64,000 bases of DNA from JBNJFY01 sp051747265 (GTDB lineage Bacteria; Bacteroidota; Rhodothermia; Balneolales; Balneolaceae), in assembly GCA_051747265.1 (NCBI GenBank), contig JBNJFY010000003.1, forward strand, positions 1-64,000, read 5' to 3'. The position numbers and the translations under genes are program-made. This document shows, in pieces, positions 35,279 through 44,691 of this stretch. The notes under the pieces were generated by a model that saw nothing but the letters and a program-made list of their open reading frames with translations, searched no databases and was not told the DNA's origin. How positions within the stretch are numbered: the first letter of the stretch is position 1; the number at the start of each line of letters is the position of its first letter.

Positions 35279-35857
35279 ATGCAACGGATGCATGAAAACT
35301 CATATAAACGCACGTGTTTAATTTTATGGTCGTGCTTGGTATTCACCTTGCTGAGTGGACTAATCGCATCTGCGCAGGCTCAGAACCAAAAAATCGGGTA
35401 TATCGATTCAGATTATATCCTTAATAAAATCCCGGAATATGAAGGGGTACAGCAACGTTTAAATTTATTGAGCGAGAACTGGCGTAAAGACATCGAAGAG
35501 CTGGATAAAGAATTGCAAGAGCTCAAAGAAGAATTTGCGGCTAAGGAAATCTTGTATACCGATGAAGTAAAACAGCAGAAACAGAAGCAGATTGAGCAGA
35601 AAGCTCAAGAAAAACAACGCTTGATCGATCAAAAATTTGGTGCTGATGGTGAATATTTCCAAAAACAGAAGCAGTTACTGGAACCCATTCAACGACGTAT
35701 CATGGAGGCCGTACAAACGGTAGCACAGAGTGAATCATTTGACTATGTGTTCGATCGATCCGGAGATTTTACTTTCATGTACACCCGAGCCGATTGGGAT
35801 TTAAGCGAAAAAGTGTTGATCGAGCTGGGAATCGAAGTAGATCAGGCAAGCAATTAA
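35279..35857 (+). CDS. OmpH/Skp family periplasmic chaperone, copy 1
   Basis: 192 residues with a signal peptide (LLSGLIASAQAQ). The mature protein begins QKIGYIDSDYILNKIPEYEGVQ, split as QKIGYIDSDYIL and NKIPEYEGVQ, the usual Skp start. A long charged coiled coil follows (about 65-145) and a short closing strand region (DYVFDRSGDFTFMY). Skp trimers hold unfolded outer-membrane proteins for BamA, whose gene ends 12 bp upstream. This copy differs most from the next two. Confidence 0.9.
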   Translation: MQRMHENSYKRTCLILWSCLVFTLLSGLIASAQAQNQKIGYIDSDYILNKIPEYEGVQQRLNLLSENWRKDIEELDKELQELKEEFAAKEILYTDEVKQQKQKQIEQKAQEKQRLIDQKFGADGEYFQKQKQLLEPIQRRIMEAVQTVAQSESFDYVFDRSGDFTFMYTRADWDLSEKVLIELGIEVDQASN

Positions 35858-35912
35858 GCAAAATAGTTCCTATACTCACACGTCTTCAAACTGACCCGAA
35901 TTAACCAATATT

Positions 35913-36431
35913 ATGTTACGTAAATCGCTATTTGTATTCATTTTACTGTTTAGTATTGCTCCCATTGCGGCGGCACAGCTAAATGTGGGATATATGAATC
36001 CACAGGATGTGCTGTCTCAGTTGGAAGAGCGGCAGGAAATTGAGCAACAGCTAAATGATTTTATAGAAGAAAAGCGCGCTGAATTAGAAACCAATACCGC
36101 TGATTTTCAAAACGCGGTTGCCGAGTATCAACAGAAGGCTTCTTCGATGTCAGAAGAACAAAGAAGTAAAGAAGAAGAACGATTGGCCACTATGGAGCAA
36201 GAGCTTCAAGAATATCAGCGTGGCATTCAAAATCAAATGCAGCAAAAACGAACTGAATTGTTGAGTCCACTACTCAGACGTATGGACGAAGCCATCAAAG
36301 AGGTGGCTGACGATCGGGGACTGGATTTCGTGATCAATAAAAGTACCGGTAACGGTGAGAGCATAATTTTTTATGCCGCTGAAGGTACTGTGGATATCAC
36401 CAGTGCGGTCTTGGCTAAACTTCGAAATTAG
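35913..36431 (+). CDS. OmpH/Skp family periplasmic chaperone, copy 2
   Basis: 172 residues with a signal peptide (SIAPIAAAQ). The mature start LNVGYMNPQDVLSQLEER and the Gln/Glu-rich coiled coil (about 45-125) are followed by LDFVINKSTGNGESIIFYA. It is second of three tandem paralogues and is closer to copy 3 than to copy 1 in the pattern of its coiled coil and in the closing NGxxIIxYA strand. A separate client range or mixed trimers are possible. Confidence 0.9.
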   Translation: MLRKSLFVFILLFSIAPIAAAQLNVGYMNPQDVLSQLEERQEIEQQLNDFIEEKRAELETNTADFQNAVAEYQQKASSMSEEQRSKEEERLATMEQELQEYQRGIQNQMQQKRTELLSPLLRRMDEAIKEVADDRGLDFVINKSTGNGESIIFYAAEGTVDITSAVLAKLRN

Positions 36432-36476
36432 AAATCATCGTAGTAAGAGTATTAATCGGAAATCATTCTCATAATC

Positions 36477-37022
36477 ATGCAACATCGTAAATCAATAATC
36501 GCGTTTGTATTTGCTCTGCTTATTGGCGTAAGCGGATTTACTAGTACCCAAGCTCAGGATTTGAACATTGGGTATGTCGATCCTCAGAGCATTTTAATGA
36601 AAATGCCTGAAATGAAGGCTGTGCAACAACGATTGCAAAACTTTGCAGATCGCAAGCGAGAAGAATTGGCTCAAAAACAACAAGACTTCCAACAGCAAGT
36701 ACAGGATTTTCAGCAAAAATCTGCTGTAATCTCTGATGCGGCTAAGAAAAAGGAAGAAGAACGTCTGGGACAATTGAATGTGGAACTACAACAGTTCCAA
36801 AGCGAGATCCAGCAAGAAATGCAGCAAAAGCAGCAGGAATTAGTAGGTCCCCTGTTCGAACAAATTGAGGATGCCATTAATACGGTAGCTCAGCAAAAAG
36901 GGTTAACCTATGTCTTAAACACCACCACGACCAATGGTGATGTGATTATACTGTATGCTTCTGAATCCGCTCAGGAAAAATATGATATCACAGACGCGGT
37001 AATGCGGGAGTTGGGTATTTAA
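36477..37022 (+). CDS. OmpH/Skp family periplasmic chaperone, copy 3
   Basis: 181 residues with a signal peptide (GFTSTQAQ). The mature start is LNIGYVDPQSILMKMPEM, and the helical arms (about 55-135) are unusually rich in glutamine. It ends with LTYVLNTTTTNGDVIILYA. It is the last gene of the plus-strand envelope run and is followed by a strong terminator at 37052-37086. Confidence 0.9.
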   Translation: MQHRKSIIAFVFALLIGVSGFTSTQAQDLNIGYVDPQSILMKMPEMKAVQQRLQNFADRKREELAQKQQDFQQQVQDFQQKSAVISDAAKKKEEERLGQLNVELQQFQSEIQQEMQQKQQELVGPLFEQIEDAINTVAQQKGLTYVLNTTTTNGDVIILYASESAQEKYDITDAVMRELGI

Positions 37023-37051
37023 GTTGAGCCCAATACAAGTTTTAGTAATTA

Positions 37052-37087
37052 AAGCCGATCCTGTTTAACTGGATCGGCTTTTTTTAT
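37052..37087 (+). terminator. Strong intrinsic terminator ending the bamA-skp run
   Basis: AAGCCGATCC (37052-37061) pairs with GGATCGGCTT (37071-37080) over 10 bp with a 9-nt loop, followed by a run of T. On the minus strand the stem is followed by TTTAATT, so it may also weakly end the convergent VWA gene. Confidence 0.92.
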
Positions 37088-37092
37088 ATTTC

Positions 37093-38202
37093 TTATCTCA
37101 CATTGCGACGTCGATTATGGATATAATCTTCGAGGATGTAACCACCAAGATCATCCAGTGAGGCAAAGTAGGCACGCCCTTTATTGGTCTCCGTTAAATC
37201 ACGAACAAATTGCTGCAGATACGGATCTTGAGCAATCATAAAGGTGGTGATATTGATCTGGTCCCGCCGGCACCGCATGGCCTCATCTAGTACTTTATTG
37301 ACGATTTTCCGATCCAGACCAAAACTATTTTTGTAAAGCTTGCCCCGTTCGATCATACAAGAGGGCTTGCCATCGGTAATCATGAAAATCTGTTTATTGG
37401 CATATTTCTTACGCTGCAGAATGGTTCGGGCGCGTTGCAGGGCGGCCAGCGTATTGGTGTGATAGGGTCCGACTTTCAGATAGGGTAAATCATCAATCTG
37501 AATCTCTTGGGCATCATTCCCAAAAGCAATAATGTCTAGGGAATCCTTAGCGTAGTTATTTAAAATTAGCTCGGATAAGCCCATGGCCACTTTCTTGGCA
37601 GGTGTGATCCGGTCTTCACCATATAAGATCATGGAGTGACTGATATCAATCAGCAGAACGGTAGCCACCGAAGTGTAATGATCGGTCTCGTGAACGCGCA
37701 AATCATCTTCTTGCAGTGAGAATTGTTCGATACTGCTGTGCTTCAACATGTTTAACATGGTTCCCGTGCTATCCAGATTACTGATATCATCTCCGGGCTG
37801 CCAATTACGTGTTTCAGGCAGCCGCTCCAATCCACGGCCACTAAACACGGTTTGATGACCACCTAATCCGCCTTTCTTCAAATTCTTGAATATTTCTTCC
37901 AGCGATTTCTCACGAATACTTCGTTCTGTTTTTCGAGTGATGATCATCCGCTGGTTTTCATCATCAAATTCGATATAACCGCGATTTCTTAGCTCATCAA
38001 TAAAATCGCCCATACCATAATCGTCAAATTGATCGGTGATCTTATACTGCTTGTCCAGCTCGTTCATCCATTGTAACGCTTGAGAAACCTCACCACTACT
38101 GACGGTAAGTAGTTGTTGAAATAGATCCCAGAGTGTTTCAAAGGGAGTATCGGAGTTGCCTTTATCAAAACGATCACTCCATTCCTGGTATAAAAACCGC
38201 AT
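37093..38202 (-). CDS. VWA domain protein with intact MIDAS
   Basis: 369 residues. A helical N-terminal part (1-110) precedes a basic/glycine linker and a von Willebrand A domain (about 178-369). The metal site is visible as DISHS (186-190), the PYHTNT stretch and ITDGKP. There is no signal peptide, so it is cytoplasmic. Proteins of this type normally work with a MoxR- or chelatase-like AAA ATPase; none is adjacent here, so the partner must be elsewhere. It is divergent from rnhB. Confidence 0.8.
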   Translation of the reverse strand: MRFLYQEWSDRFDKGNSDTPFETLWDLFQQLLTVSSGEVSQALQWMNELDKQYKITDQFDDYGMGDFIDELRNRGYIEFDDENQRMIITRKTERSIREKSLEEIFKNLKKGGLGGHQTVFSGRGLERLPETRNWQPGDDISNLDSTGTMLNMLKHSSIEQFSLQEDDLRVHETDHYTSVATVLLIDISHSMILYGEDRITPAKKVAMGLSELILNNYAKDSLDIIAFGNDAQEIQIDDLPYLKVGPYHTNTLAALQRARTILQRKKYANKQIFMITDGKPSCMIERGKLYKNSFGLDRKIVNKVLDEAMRCRRDQINITTFMIAQDPYLQQFVRDLTETNKGRAYFASLDDLGGYILEDYIHNRRRNVR

Positions 38203-38328
38203 ATTAAGACGAGTTAGGTTCGGATCAGTGCCTGATGTTCTTGCAAACTAAGTAACGTAACAAACAGGCGAAACGTTTGCCCGCTTTACAATCATCTGCT
38301 AACTTCGAGCGAACCCAAATGGAGATGA

Positions 38329-38955
38329 ATGGATCGGTTAAAGTTTGAACAGAAATTATGGAATGAAGGGCTCTCACGGGTCATGGGATTGGATGAAGTA
38401 GGCCGCGGCTGTTTGGCCGGACCGGTGGTAGCTGCCGGAGTGATCTTAAATCCCGATGAATCAGTTCCGGAATTACTCAAAGACAGCAAACAACTGGATG
38501 AGCCCCAACGTTTGAAGATGGTTGCGTGGATCAAGTCTAATGCTTTGTTCTATTCGATCCAAGAGGGCAGTATTGCTGATATCGATCGGCTGAACATCTT
38601 ATGGGCCTCCATCAAGGCTATGCAAACCTGTGTGGAGGAAGCCCTCGCAGAACCCGAATACGCGCCTCAGTACCTACTTGTGGATGGTAATCGTTTTACC
38701 GATTCATTAATCCCGTACACCTGTTTGACCAAAGGGGATGATCGATCAGCCTCTATTGCAGCCGCCTCCATTTTAGCCAAAGTATATAGGGATGATTTAA
38801 TGCGTCAGTTACACCTCGAATATCCATACTTCAGTTGGGATACCAATGTGGGTTATCCAACGCAAGCACACTATCAAGGGTTAAGCAAACATGGGATCAC
38901 CAAATACCATCGGCGCAGTTTCAATTTAAAAACAGATAAGCTGCATCAGGCATAA
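38329..38955 (+). CDS. rnhB: Ribonuclease HII
   Basis: 208 residues. It cuts RNA in RNA-DNA hybrids and at single ribonucleotides. Catalytic acids lie in GLDEVGRGCLAGPVVAA (Asp22, Glu23), LLVDGNRF (Asp119) and KGDDRS, followed by ASIAAASILAKVYRD. The C-terminal NVGYPTQAHYQGLSKHGIT, written as NVGYPTQAHY and GLSKHGITKYHRRSF, is typical. Its last 10 bp overlap the end of rodA on the other strand. Confidence 0.95.
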   Translation: MDRLKFEQKLWNEGLSRVMGLDEVGRGCLAGPVVAAGVILNPDESVPELLKDSKQLDEPQRLKMVAWIKSNALFYSIQEGSIADIDRLNILWASIKAMQTCVEEALAEPEYAPQYLLVDGNRFTDSLIPYTCLTKGDDRSASIAAASILAKVYRDDLMRQLHLEYPYFSWDTNVGYPTQAHYQGLSKHGITKYHRRSFNLKTDKLHQA

Positions 38956-40196
38956 ATACTAAACTGCCGGCGATATACATCAAAGTTCAGACAAATTGCC
39001 AACATCAGGGTATTGGTCAAGAAGGAGGTCCCCCCGTAGCTGATGAAGGGGAGAGGGACGCCAATTACCGGTAACAACGCCGAGGCACTTCCCACATTGA
39101 TAAAGAAGTGTATAAAGTAAACTGCGGTTACTCCTACAATTACCAATTGCGCAAAGGGGTGTTTGTGTCCACCTGCAATATTGAGCAATCGAAGGATTAA
39201 AAACAGGAAAAGGATGATTACTAACCCCGCTCCAATGAAGCCAAACTCTTCCCCAATCACGCAAAAAATGAAATCAGTCCACTGTTCCGGCAAAAATCGG
39301 AGTTGTGTTTGTGTGCCTTCCAAAAATCCTTTGCCGTAAAACCCACCCGACCCGATGGCGGTTTTGGCTTGGATTACATTCCAACCCGCTCCCTGAGGGT
39401 CAAAAGAGGGATTGGTAAATGCCTCGATTCGGGCCCGTTGGTGGGGTTGTAGGAGCTGAAATAGGGCCACTTGTACACCAACGGTAATCATGGTGCCCAC
39501 AAATAGAGAGGCAAAACTCAGCCAAGTACGTTTCTGAATCAGAAAAATAATTAAGGTAATACCCACGGTGGCAATAGCTCCCCAGTACCAGGAGATGATG
39601 CTCAAATAACCAATGATCGCCGGAGAAATCATGAACAGCGAAATTCCGTAAGGTAAACCTGACCAGAACAGCATTACCGGAATGAGAAACAGAAAGACAA
39701 TCGCAGTTCCGGTATCATTTTGCAGGATAACTAATGCGGTGGGTAACAGAATCAATCCCACGGCTACACTTGCAGATTGCAAGCGTTCGGCAGAAATGGT
39801 ACGGCGACTGGTCAAGTAATTAGCTGTAGCCAGGATTGTGGCAATCTTCATAATTTCGCTAATCTGAAAACGAATCGGACCCAGGGTTAGCCAGCTACGG
39901 GCCCCATTCACTTCTTGCCCAAAGAGTAGGGTGGCAGTCATCAACAACAAGCCAATAATGTAAAAGACATAGGAGCCTTCCTGAAACGTACGGGGGCTGA
40001 TAAACTGAATCCCAATGAGTATCAGAATAGAAATACCCACCCAAATCACCTGTTTGACAAAGTTGTTTTGAATGTAAGCAGGTAAATATTCAGATACGGG
40101 GCCCTGTGTGGCACTGTATATGGCAACCAAGCCTATGATACTCAGGGCCACCCAGGTAAGAATAATGGTCCAGTTATATTCGCGAATATTAATCAT
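38946..40196 (-). CDS. rodA: Rod shape-determining SEDS glycosyltransferase RodA
   Basis: 416 residues, about ten membrane segments, SEDS family. It polymerises glycan strands in the elongasome together with PBP2. Recognisable parts are GARSWLTLGPIRFQISEI, written as GARSWLTLG and RFQISEIMKIA, the large loop GAGWNVIQAKTAIGSGG (Asp/Gln region), QTQLRFLPEQWTDFIF and the end VPLPFISYGGTSFL. It is last in the mreBCD-mrdA-rodA series, 3 bp after mrdA. Confidence 0.95.
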   Translation of the reverse strand: MINIREYNWTIILTWVALSIIGLVAIYSATQGPVSEYLPAYIQNNFVKQVIWVGISILILIGIQFISPRTFQEGSYVFYIIGLLLMTATLLFGQEVNGARSWLTLGPIRFQISEIMKIATILATANYLTSRRTISAERLQSASVAVGLILLPTALVILQNDTGTAIVFLFLIPVMLFWSGLPYGISLFMISPAIIGYLSIISWYWGAIATVGITLIIFLIQKRTWLSFASLFVGTMITVGVQVALFQLLQPHQRARIEAFTNPSFDPQGAGWNVIQAKTAIGSGGFYGKGFLEGTQTQLRFLPEQWTDFIFCVIGEEFGFIGAGLVIILFLFLILRLLNIAGGHKHPFAQLVIVGVTAVYFIHFFINVGSASALLPVIGVPLPFISYGGTSFLTNTLMLAICLNFDVYRRQFSIYA

Positions 40197-40199
40197 GTA

Positions 40200-42038
40200 T
40201 TATTCGTCCGTTTCGTCTTCATCTTCTTGACGGGGCTCAAAGTTGAGCATCTTGTTATAAATCCATTGTCGCTCAATTTCACCGTTCAGATATTTTTCAA
40301 TCATAAGTGATGCGATGGGAGCCGCCGACAGGGAGCCAAATCCGGCATTTTCAACTAATACAGCTACCGCAATTTGGGGATCGTCAATGGGGGCAAATGA
40401 AATGAACCAGGCATGGTCCATGCCATGTGGATTTTGGGCCGTTCCAGTTTTTCCGGCCGTAGGAACATCTTCTAGATTTGCGTACCACCGACCGGAGCCA
40501 TCGGTGACCACTTTGCGCATTCCTGATTGTACATGCTTTAAAGAAGTGGAATCAAGCCATGTGATGGGTGATTTCTGAACGGGAATTCGATCTATATCGC
40601 CATTGGGGCGCTGTAAAGCCTGCACTAGGTGTGGTTTGATGTTGTGCCCGCCATTGGCAATTTGAGCGGCTACAAGCGCCATTTGAAGTGGTGAGGCGGA
40701 AACCAAACCTTGACCTACTCCTAAATTAATAATATCACCCACTCCCCACTTGCGCTCTCCCAAAACTCGATTCAGGTAGGTGCTATCGGGAATAATACCG
40801 CGGGATTCATAGGGCAAATCGATGCCATTGGTGTGCCCCAGACCAAAATGTTCAACCAATCGGTTCCATTCATTAAGTTGACCGGCATCTGCGATTTTAT
40901 TCATCAAACTAAAAAAGTAGGTATTACAGGAGTTTTGGATAGCCTGTTCCAACTTTTGAGGGCCATGTGCTTTGGTACATTTATACAAACGTCCGCGTCG
41001 ATAACCACCATTACATTGAACCACGGTTTCCGGGGTGATTAAATCCATTTCCAATCCAACAAGGGCCATAATCGGCTTAAAGGTAGAACCAGGTGGTTGT
41101 ATCGTAGTGATCGCCCGGTTAAACAAGGGCTTGGTCGTATCCGCATTTATTGCTTTCCAGTAATCTGAATCCAAGCGACCCGCCAAACGTCGCACTTCGT
41201 ATTGCGGTGAGCTAACCATGGCTAAAATACTACCATCGCGTGGATCCAGGGCTACAGCACCACCCAGCTTGTCTTTCATCAGCTCTTCAGTAACCATCTG
41301 CAGTTCGGTATCCAGCGTAGTAATCAGATCAACACCCTTCGTCGGTGGCTCATCGAGTTCACCGTTATCAAAAGAGCCTACGGATTGCCCCAAGGCATTC
41401 ACCCGCAGATATTCGATCCCTTTTTCTCCTCGTAAGGTTTGCTCATATACCAGTTCCAGGCCACTTCGGCCCGCTTTATCACCCAATCGATAGGCATTGC
41501 TGTTATGATACTCTTGTTCGGTTACTTCTCGGAGGTATCCAAGCACATGGGAAGCTTTAATGGGCATGGGATAATTGCGCTTAGACTCAATCAGATGACC
41601 AACTCCGGGCAGACGCCAGATATTTTCTTGAATATGAGAAAATACATCAAAATTGACTTCGGTTAGCAGTCGGGATGAGCGATGCCAGGAATAAGCGCGC
41701 GCAGCTTCAATTTTCTCTCTCATTTGAGGAACTGGCATGTCCACTAATTTTGCCAGTAAGCGAGTGTTGGTGGTGTCAAAGTTGGAGGGCGTGATGGTAA
41801 TGGTATAAATGGGCTCATTATCTACCAACAAATTGCCATGCCGATCATAAATCAACCCACGAGCCGGATGTACATATTCTTGTCGGAGTGTGTTCTCTCG
41901 ACTGAGTGGGCTGTATGTTTCATATTCCAGAATTTGTAATTGATAGATACGGCCAATTACAATTAATCCCATCCCCAGCATAAAAAACTGCAGCACCCGA
42001 ATGGAAGTACGAACTCGTTTTTTTGAGTTTGGGCCCAT
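40200..42038 (-). CDS. mrdA: Penicillin-binding protein 2, peptidoglycan transpeptidase
   Basis: 612 residues with an N-terminal membrane anchor (about 13-36), a dimerisation/pedestal part, and the transpeptidase domain. Active-site motifs: PPGSTFKP (Ser318, Lys321), NSCNTYFF (SxN) and AGKTGTAQNPHG (KTG). ARGLIYDRHGNLLVDN is the class B signature. The acidic tail EPRQEDEDETDE is long but harmless. It crosslinks new wall during elongation with RodA, whose gene follows after 3 bp. Confidence 0.96.
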   Translation of the reverse strand: MGPNSKKRVRTSIRVLQFFMLGMGLIVIGRIYQLQILEYETYSPLSRENTLRQEYVHPARGLIYDRHGNLLVDNEPIYTITITPSNFDTTNTRLLAKLVDMPVPQMREKIEAARAYSWHRSSRLLTEVNFDVFSHIQENIWRLPGVGHLIESKRNYPMPIKASHVLGYLREVTEQEYHNSNAYRLGDKAGRSGLELVYEQTLRGEKGIEYLRVNALGQSVGSFDNGELDEPPTKGVDLITTLDTELQMVTEELMKDKLGGAVALDPRDGSILAMVSSPQYEVRRLAGRLDSDYWKAINADTTKPLFNRAITTIQPPGSTFKPIMALVGLEMDLITPETVVQCNGGYRRGRLYKCTKAHGPQKLEQAIQNSCNTYFFSLMNKIADAGQLNEWNRLVEHFGLGHTNGIDLPYESRGIIPDSTYLNRVLGERKWGVGDIINLGVGQGLVSASPLQMALVAAQIANGGHNIKPHLVQALQRPNGDIDRIPVQKSPITWLDSTSLKHVQSGMRKVVTDGSGRWYANLEDVPTAGKTGTAQNPHGMDHAWFISFAPIDDPQIAVAVLVENAGFGSLSAAPIASLMIEKYLNGEIERQWIYNKMLNFEPRQEDEDETDE

Positions 42039-42101
42039 AATGCTTGTTAAAGATTAACCTAATAATTGAATAGCCTTACGGCTGAACAAGCAGAAGTATT
42101 A

Positions 42102-42572
42102 CTAATTCGATTTAAAAATATACATCATACTTCCAATAACCGCGGTATAAAACGCATTACCCAGCCATTGGCGAAAAAAGTACAGATCAGCAGCATATCC
42201 ATTAATAAAATGTGCCAATACCAAGAATACCAGTTGATGGAGGATACCTGCTAAAGCGATGGTTAAAAATATTTGGCCAGTTAATAGTCGGATATCACTG
42301 ATGCGTGGTACAAAATTATAGGATGTGAAAATAGTCAGTGTTTTTGCAAACATATTCAATCCCCAGGTATCCAATAGTGCATCCATTAGAAAACCCAGAC
42401 CGGCGGCCATAAATATTGATTCCGTCCGATCACGAGTGGATGCGTACCATAATAAGAATACCAATACGACATCCGGATGCATCTGGAAAAAGTTCAGATG
42501 ACGAAAGATCAGGATCTGCAAAAGCAGAAACCCTAATCCGAGTCCAATATCCTTAAGTCGATCTGAATTCAT
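42102..42572 (-). CDS. mreD: Rod shape-determining protein MreD
   Basis: 156 residues, five to six hydrophobic segments. Sequence conservation in MreD is low, and the call rests on size, topology (FFQMHPDVVLVFLLWYA, GFLMDALLDT, VFLVLAHFIN) and position between mreC and mrdA. It is an inner-membrane part of the elongasome. It starts 21 bp after mreC. Confidence 0.88.
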   Translation of the reverse strand: MNSDRLKDIGLGLGFLLLQILIFRHLNFFQMHPDVVLVFLLWYASTRDRTESIFMAAGLGFLMDALLDTWGLNMFAKTLTIFTSYNFVPRISDIRLLTGQIFLTIALAGILHQLVFLVLAHFINGYAADLYFFRQWLGNAFYTAVIGSMMYIFKSN

Positions 42573-42593
42573 GTAGTTTACGTTAACCGGTCG

Positions 42594-43433
42594 CTAAAAT
42601 TGTTTATCATATTGTTCTTTAAGGCGAATGAGGCTGGAATCGGGCTCATATTTGACCACAAAGCCTTCTACCAGTTCAGACAAATTGACAAATGGTTTCA
42701 AGTAAATTTTTTGGGTTTCTTTACCCGGTGCCGGTTGGGTACGAATTACCGATCCGATGGGTATATGCGGGGGAAACTGGTTACTGTATCCTGAAGTCTC
42801 CACTACCTGTCCTGAATCCACCGAAACGGTTTGGGGAACATAATTTAACACCAGTTCGCTCATGTTTTGCCCTTCCCAGGTTACTATACCATAAGCACGG
42901 CTACCCTGAATTTGGGCACTACTTCGGAACAGGGAGTTAAAGACAGGCATTACTTGAGAATATTGATTGTTCACCATGATGATGTTGCCGACTAAGCCTT
43001 CGGAGGAAACCAGTGGCATACCCAATTTAACTCCATGATTGGATCCGGCATCAATGGTCAAGTTATTGTTGATGCCGGTAAGCTCTTTACCCACAATGGT
43101 GACTGGTACAAGCGGATAGCTGGATTGTTGTTTGTATTCCAACAGATCTCGCAATCTGGCATTTTGGCGGGCCGCGGAACGAAGTCGACTAAGCTCATCA
43201 AGCAATACCACGTTTTGGCGGCGTAATTCGGTATTCGTTTTTAGTGCTTCTCGATAAATCCGAATATTTGCCAAGGGCTCTTCCAAATAACTGAATACGG
43301 TAACGGAGATTTGACGTAAATGCGTAATTCCGCCCTGAAAGCGGCTGACCATAAGAGCAAGGGCAGCAACTAATAATAACCCTGTAATAATGTAATCTTT
43401 CGCATCGGTTATGCGCGGAAATACAAGACGCAT
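42594..43433 (-). CDS. mreC: Rod shape-determining protein MreC
   Basis: 279 residues: a cytoplasmic tip, one membrane helix (about 16-34), a coiled coil (about 60-105, RRQNVVLLDELSRLRSA) and the double beta-barrel domain (about 108-270, VPVTIVGKE, NLTIDAGSNHGVKLGMPLV, split after NLTIDAGSNHG). It bridges MreB to PBP2 and RodA in the periplasm. Position between mreB and mreD confirms it. Confidence 0.94.
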   Translation of the reverse strand: MRLVFPRITDAKDYIITGLLLVAALALMVSRFQGGITHLRQISVTVFSYLEEPLANIRIYREALKTNTELRRQNVVLLDELSRLRSAARQNARLRDLLEYKQQSSYPLVPVTIVGKELTGINNNLTIDAGSNHGVKLGMPLVSSEGLVGNIIMVNNQYSQVMPVFNSLFRSSAQIQGSRAYGIVTWEGQNMSELVLNYVPQTVSVDSGQVVETSGYSNQFPPHIPIGSVIRTQPAPGKETQKIYLKPFVNLSELVEGFVVKYEPDSSLIRLKEQYDKQF

Positions 43434-43474
43434 TCAGCGATTCTATCCATTTGTACTGTAAGTGAAGAGCTCGT

Positions 43475-44551
43475 CTATGAAACGACGCTACGGTAGTAAT
43501 CCAGATTCTCGAGAATTGCACCTGTTCCTCGAACTACTGCGGTCAGAGGATCTTCCGCAATGTGAACGGGTAGATCGGTTGTCTCGATGATCAACTTATC
43601 TAAATTCTTTAATAATGCTCCGCCCCCGGTAAGCATGATACCACGATCCAAAATATCCGCAGACAACTCGGGTGGGGTTTGCTCGAGTGATTTCGTGATG
43701 GATTCAACGATGGTGTTGACAGACTCGGAGATTGCTTCGCGAACATCCTTGGAAGTTACTTTTCGAGTACGGGGAACACCGTTAACGAGGTCTCGCCCCT
43801 TAGTAACCAGCTCAATTTCCTCGTCCAGGGGAGCCGCAGATCCGATTTTGCATTTAATTTCTTCGGCCGTGCGTTCACCTATCAACAAGTTATGATTACG
43901 ACGGAAATAATTGATGATATCATCATTAAGTTCGTCGCCTCCCAAACGTACTGATTGGGAATAAACAATACCGGACAGGGCAATAACCGCAATTTCGGTG
44001 GTACCACCGCCGATATCTACGATCATATTACCTACTGGCTCGTGAACGTTCAACCCGATACCAATAGCTGCGGCCATGGGTTCATCAACCAGGTAAACTT
44101 CTTTAGCACCGGCATGTTCAGCACTGTCGCGAACGGCCCGTCGCTCAACTTCGGTAATACCGCTGGGCACGCAGACCACCATCTGCCGAGTGGTGGAGTA
44201 CCACTTCATTTTTACTTTTTTGATCATGCCCCGAATCATCTGTTCGGCAACTTCAAAATCCGCGATAACCCCATCGCGCAGCGGTCGAACCGTACGGATG
44301 TTCTTGTGAGTTTTCTCGTGCATCAAGCGGGCTTCGTGTCCGGTGGCAACCGGTTGGTTCTGCATGTTGAGCGCCACAATTGATGGCTCATTGAGGACGA
44401 TACCTTCATTTTTAGCATAGATCAGGGTATTTGCGGTACCCAGATCAATAGCGATATCGGTATATAACCAGTCAAACAGCCCCTTTTTTCGCTGATTGGG
44501 GTTATTTTTGTTGTTGGTTTGCGTTACGGTAGCTTCTGTTTTTTGAGCCAT
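43475..44551 (-). CDS. mreB: Rod shape-determining actin homologue MreB
   Basis: 358 residues; normal for MreB. The actin-fold ATP motifs are IAIDLGTANTLIY, IVDIGGGTTEIAVIAL and LTGGGALLKNLD. Filaments of MreB steer the lateral wall machinery. An N-terminal extension (about 1-28, TQTNNKNNPNQRKKG) is polar and longer than in many homologues. A symmetrical dyad (44644-44667) lies in the 140-bp gap before it. Confidence 0.97.
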   Translation of the reverse strand: MAQKTEATVTQTNNKNNPNQRKKGLFDWLYTDIAIDLGTANTLIYAKNEGIVLNEPSIVALNMQNQPVATGHEARLMHEKTHKNIRTVRPLRDGVIADFEVAEQMIRGMIKKVKMKWYSTTRQMVVCVPSGITEVERRAVRDSAEHAGAKEVYLVDEPMAAAIGIGLNVHEPVGNMIVDIGGGTTEIAVIALSGIVYSQSVRLGGDELNDDIINYFRRNHNLLIGERTAEEIKCKIGSAAPLDEEIELVTKGRDLVNGVPRTRKVTSKDVREAISESVNTIVESITKSLEQTPPELSADILDRGIMLTGGGALLKNLDKLIIETTDLPVHIAEDPLTAVVRGTGAILENLDYYRSVVS

Positions 44552-44643
44552 ATATAATTTACCCTTGCCGATAATACTGATATGAACCCGTAGATCATCC
44601 TCGGGTTCGAAATAAATTATGCGAACGAATAGTACAGTCTGTA

Positions 44644-44667
44644 GTACTTTGAATCAACGCAAAGTAC
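44644..44667. promoter_or_regulatory. Inverted repeat upstream of mreB
   Basis: GTACTTTG (44644-44651) and CAAAGTAC (44660-44667) are perfect inverted 8-mers with an 8-nt spacer. They lie between the purH stop and the mreB start. No T tract follows on the minus strand, so an operator is likelier than a terminator. Confidence 0.4.
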
Positions 44668-44691
44668 AAAAGATCTTCAAAAAGTGAATAC

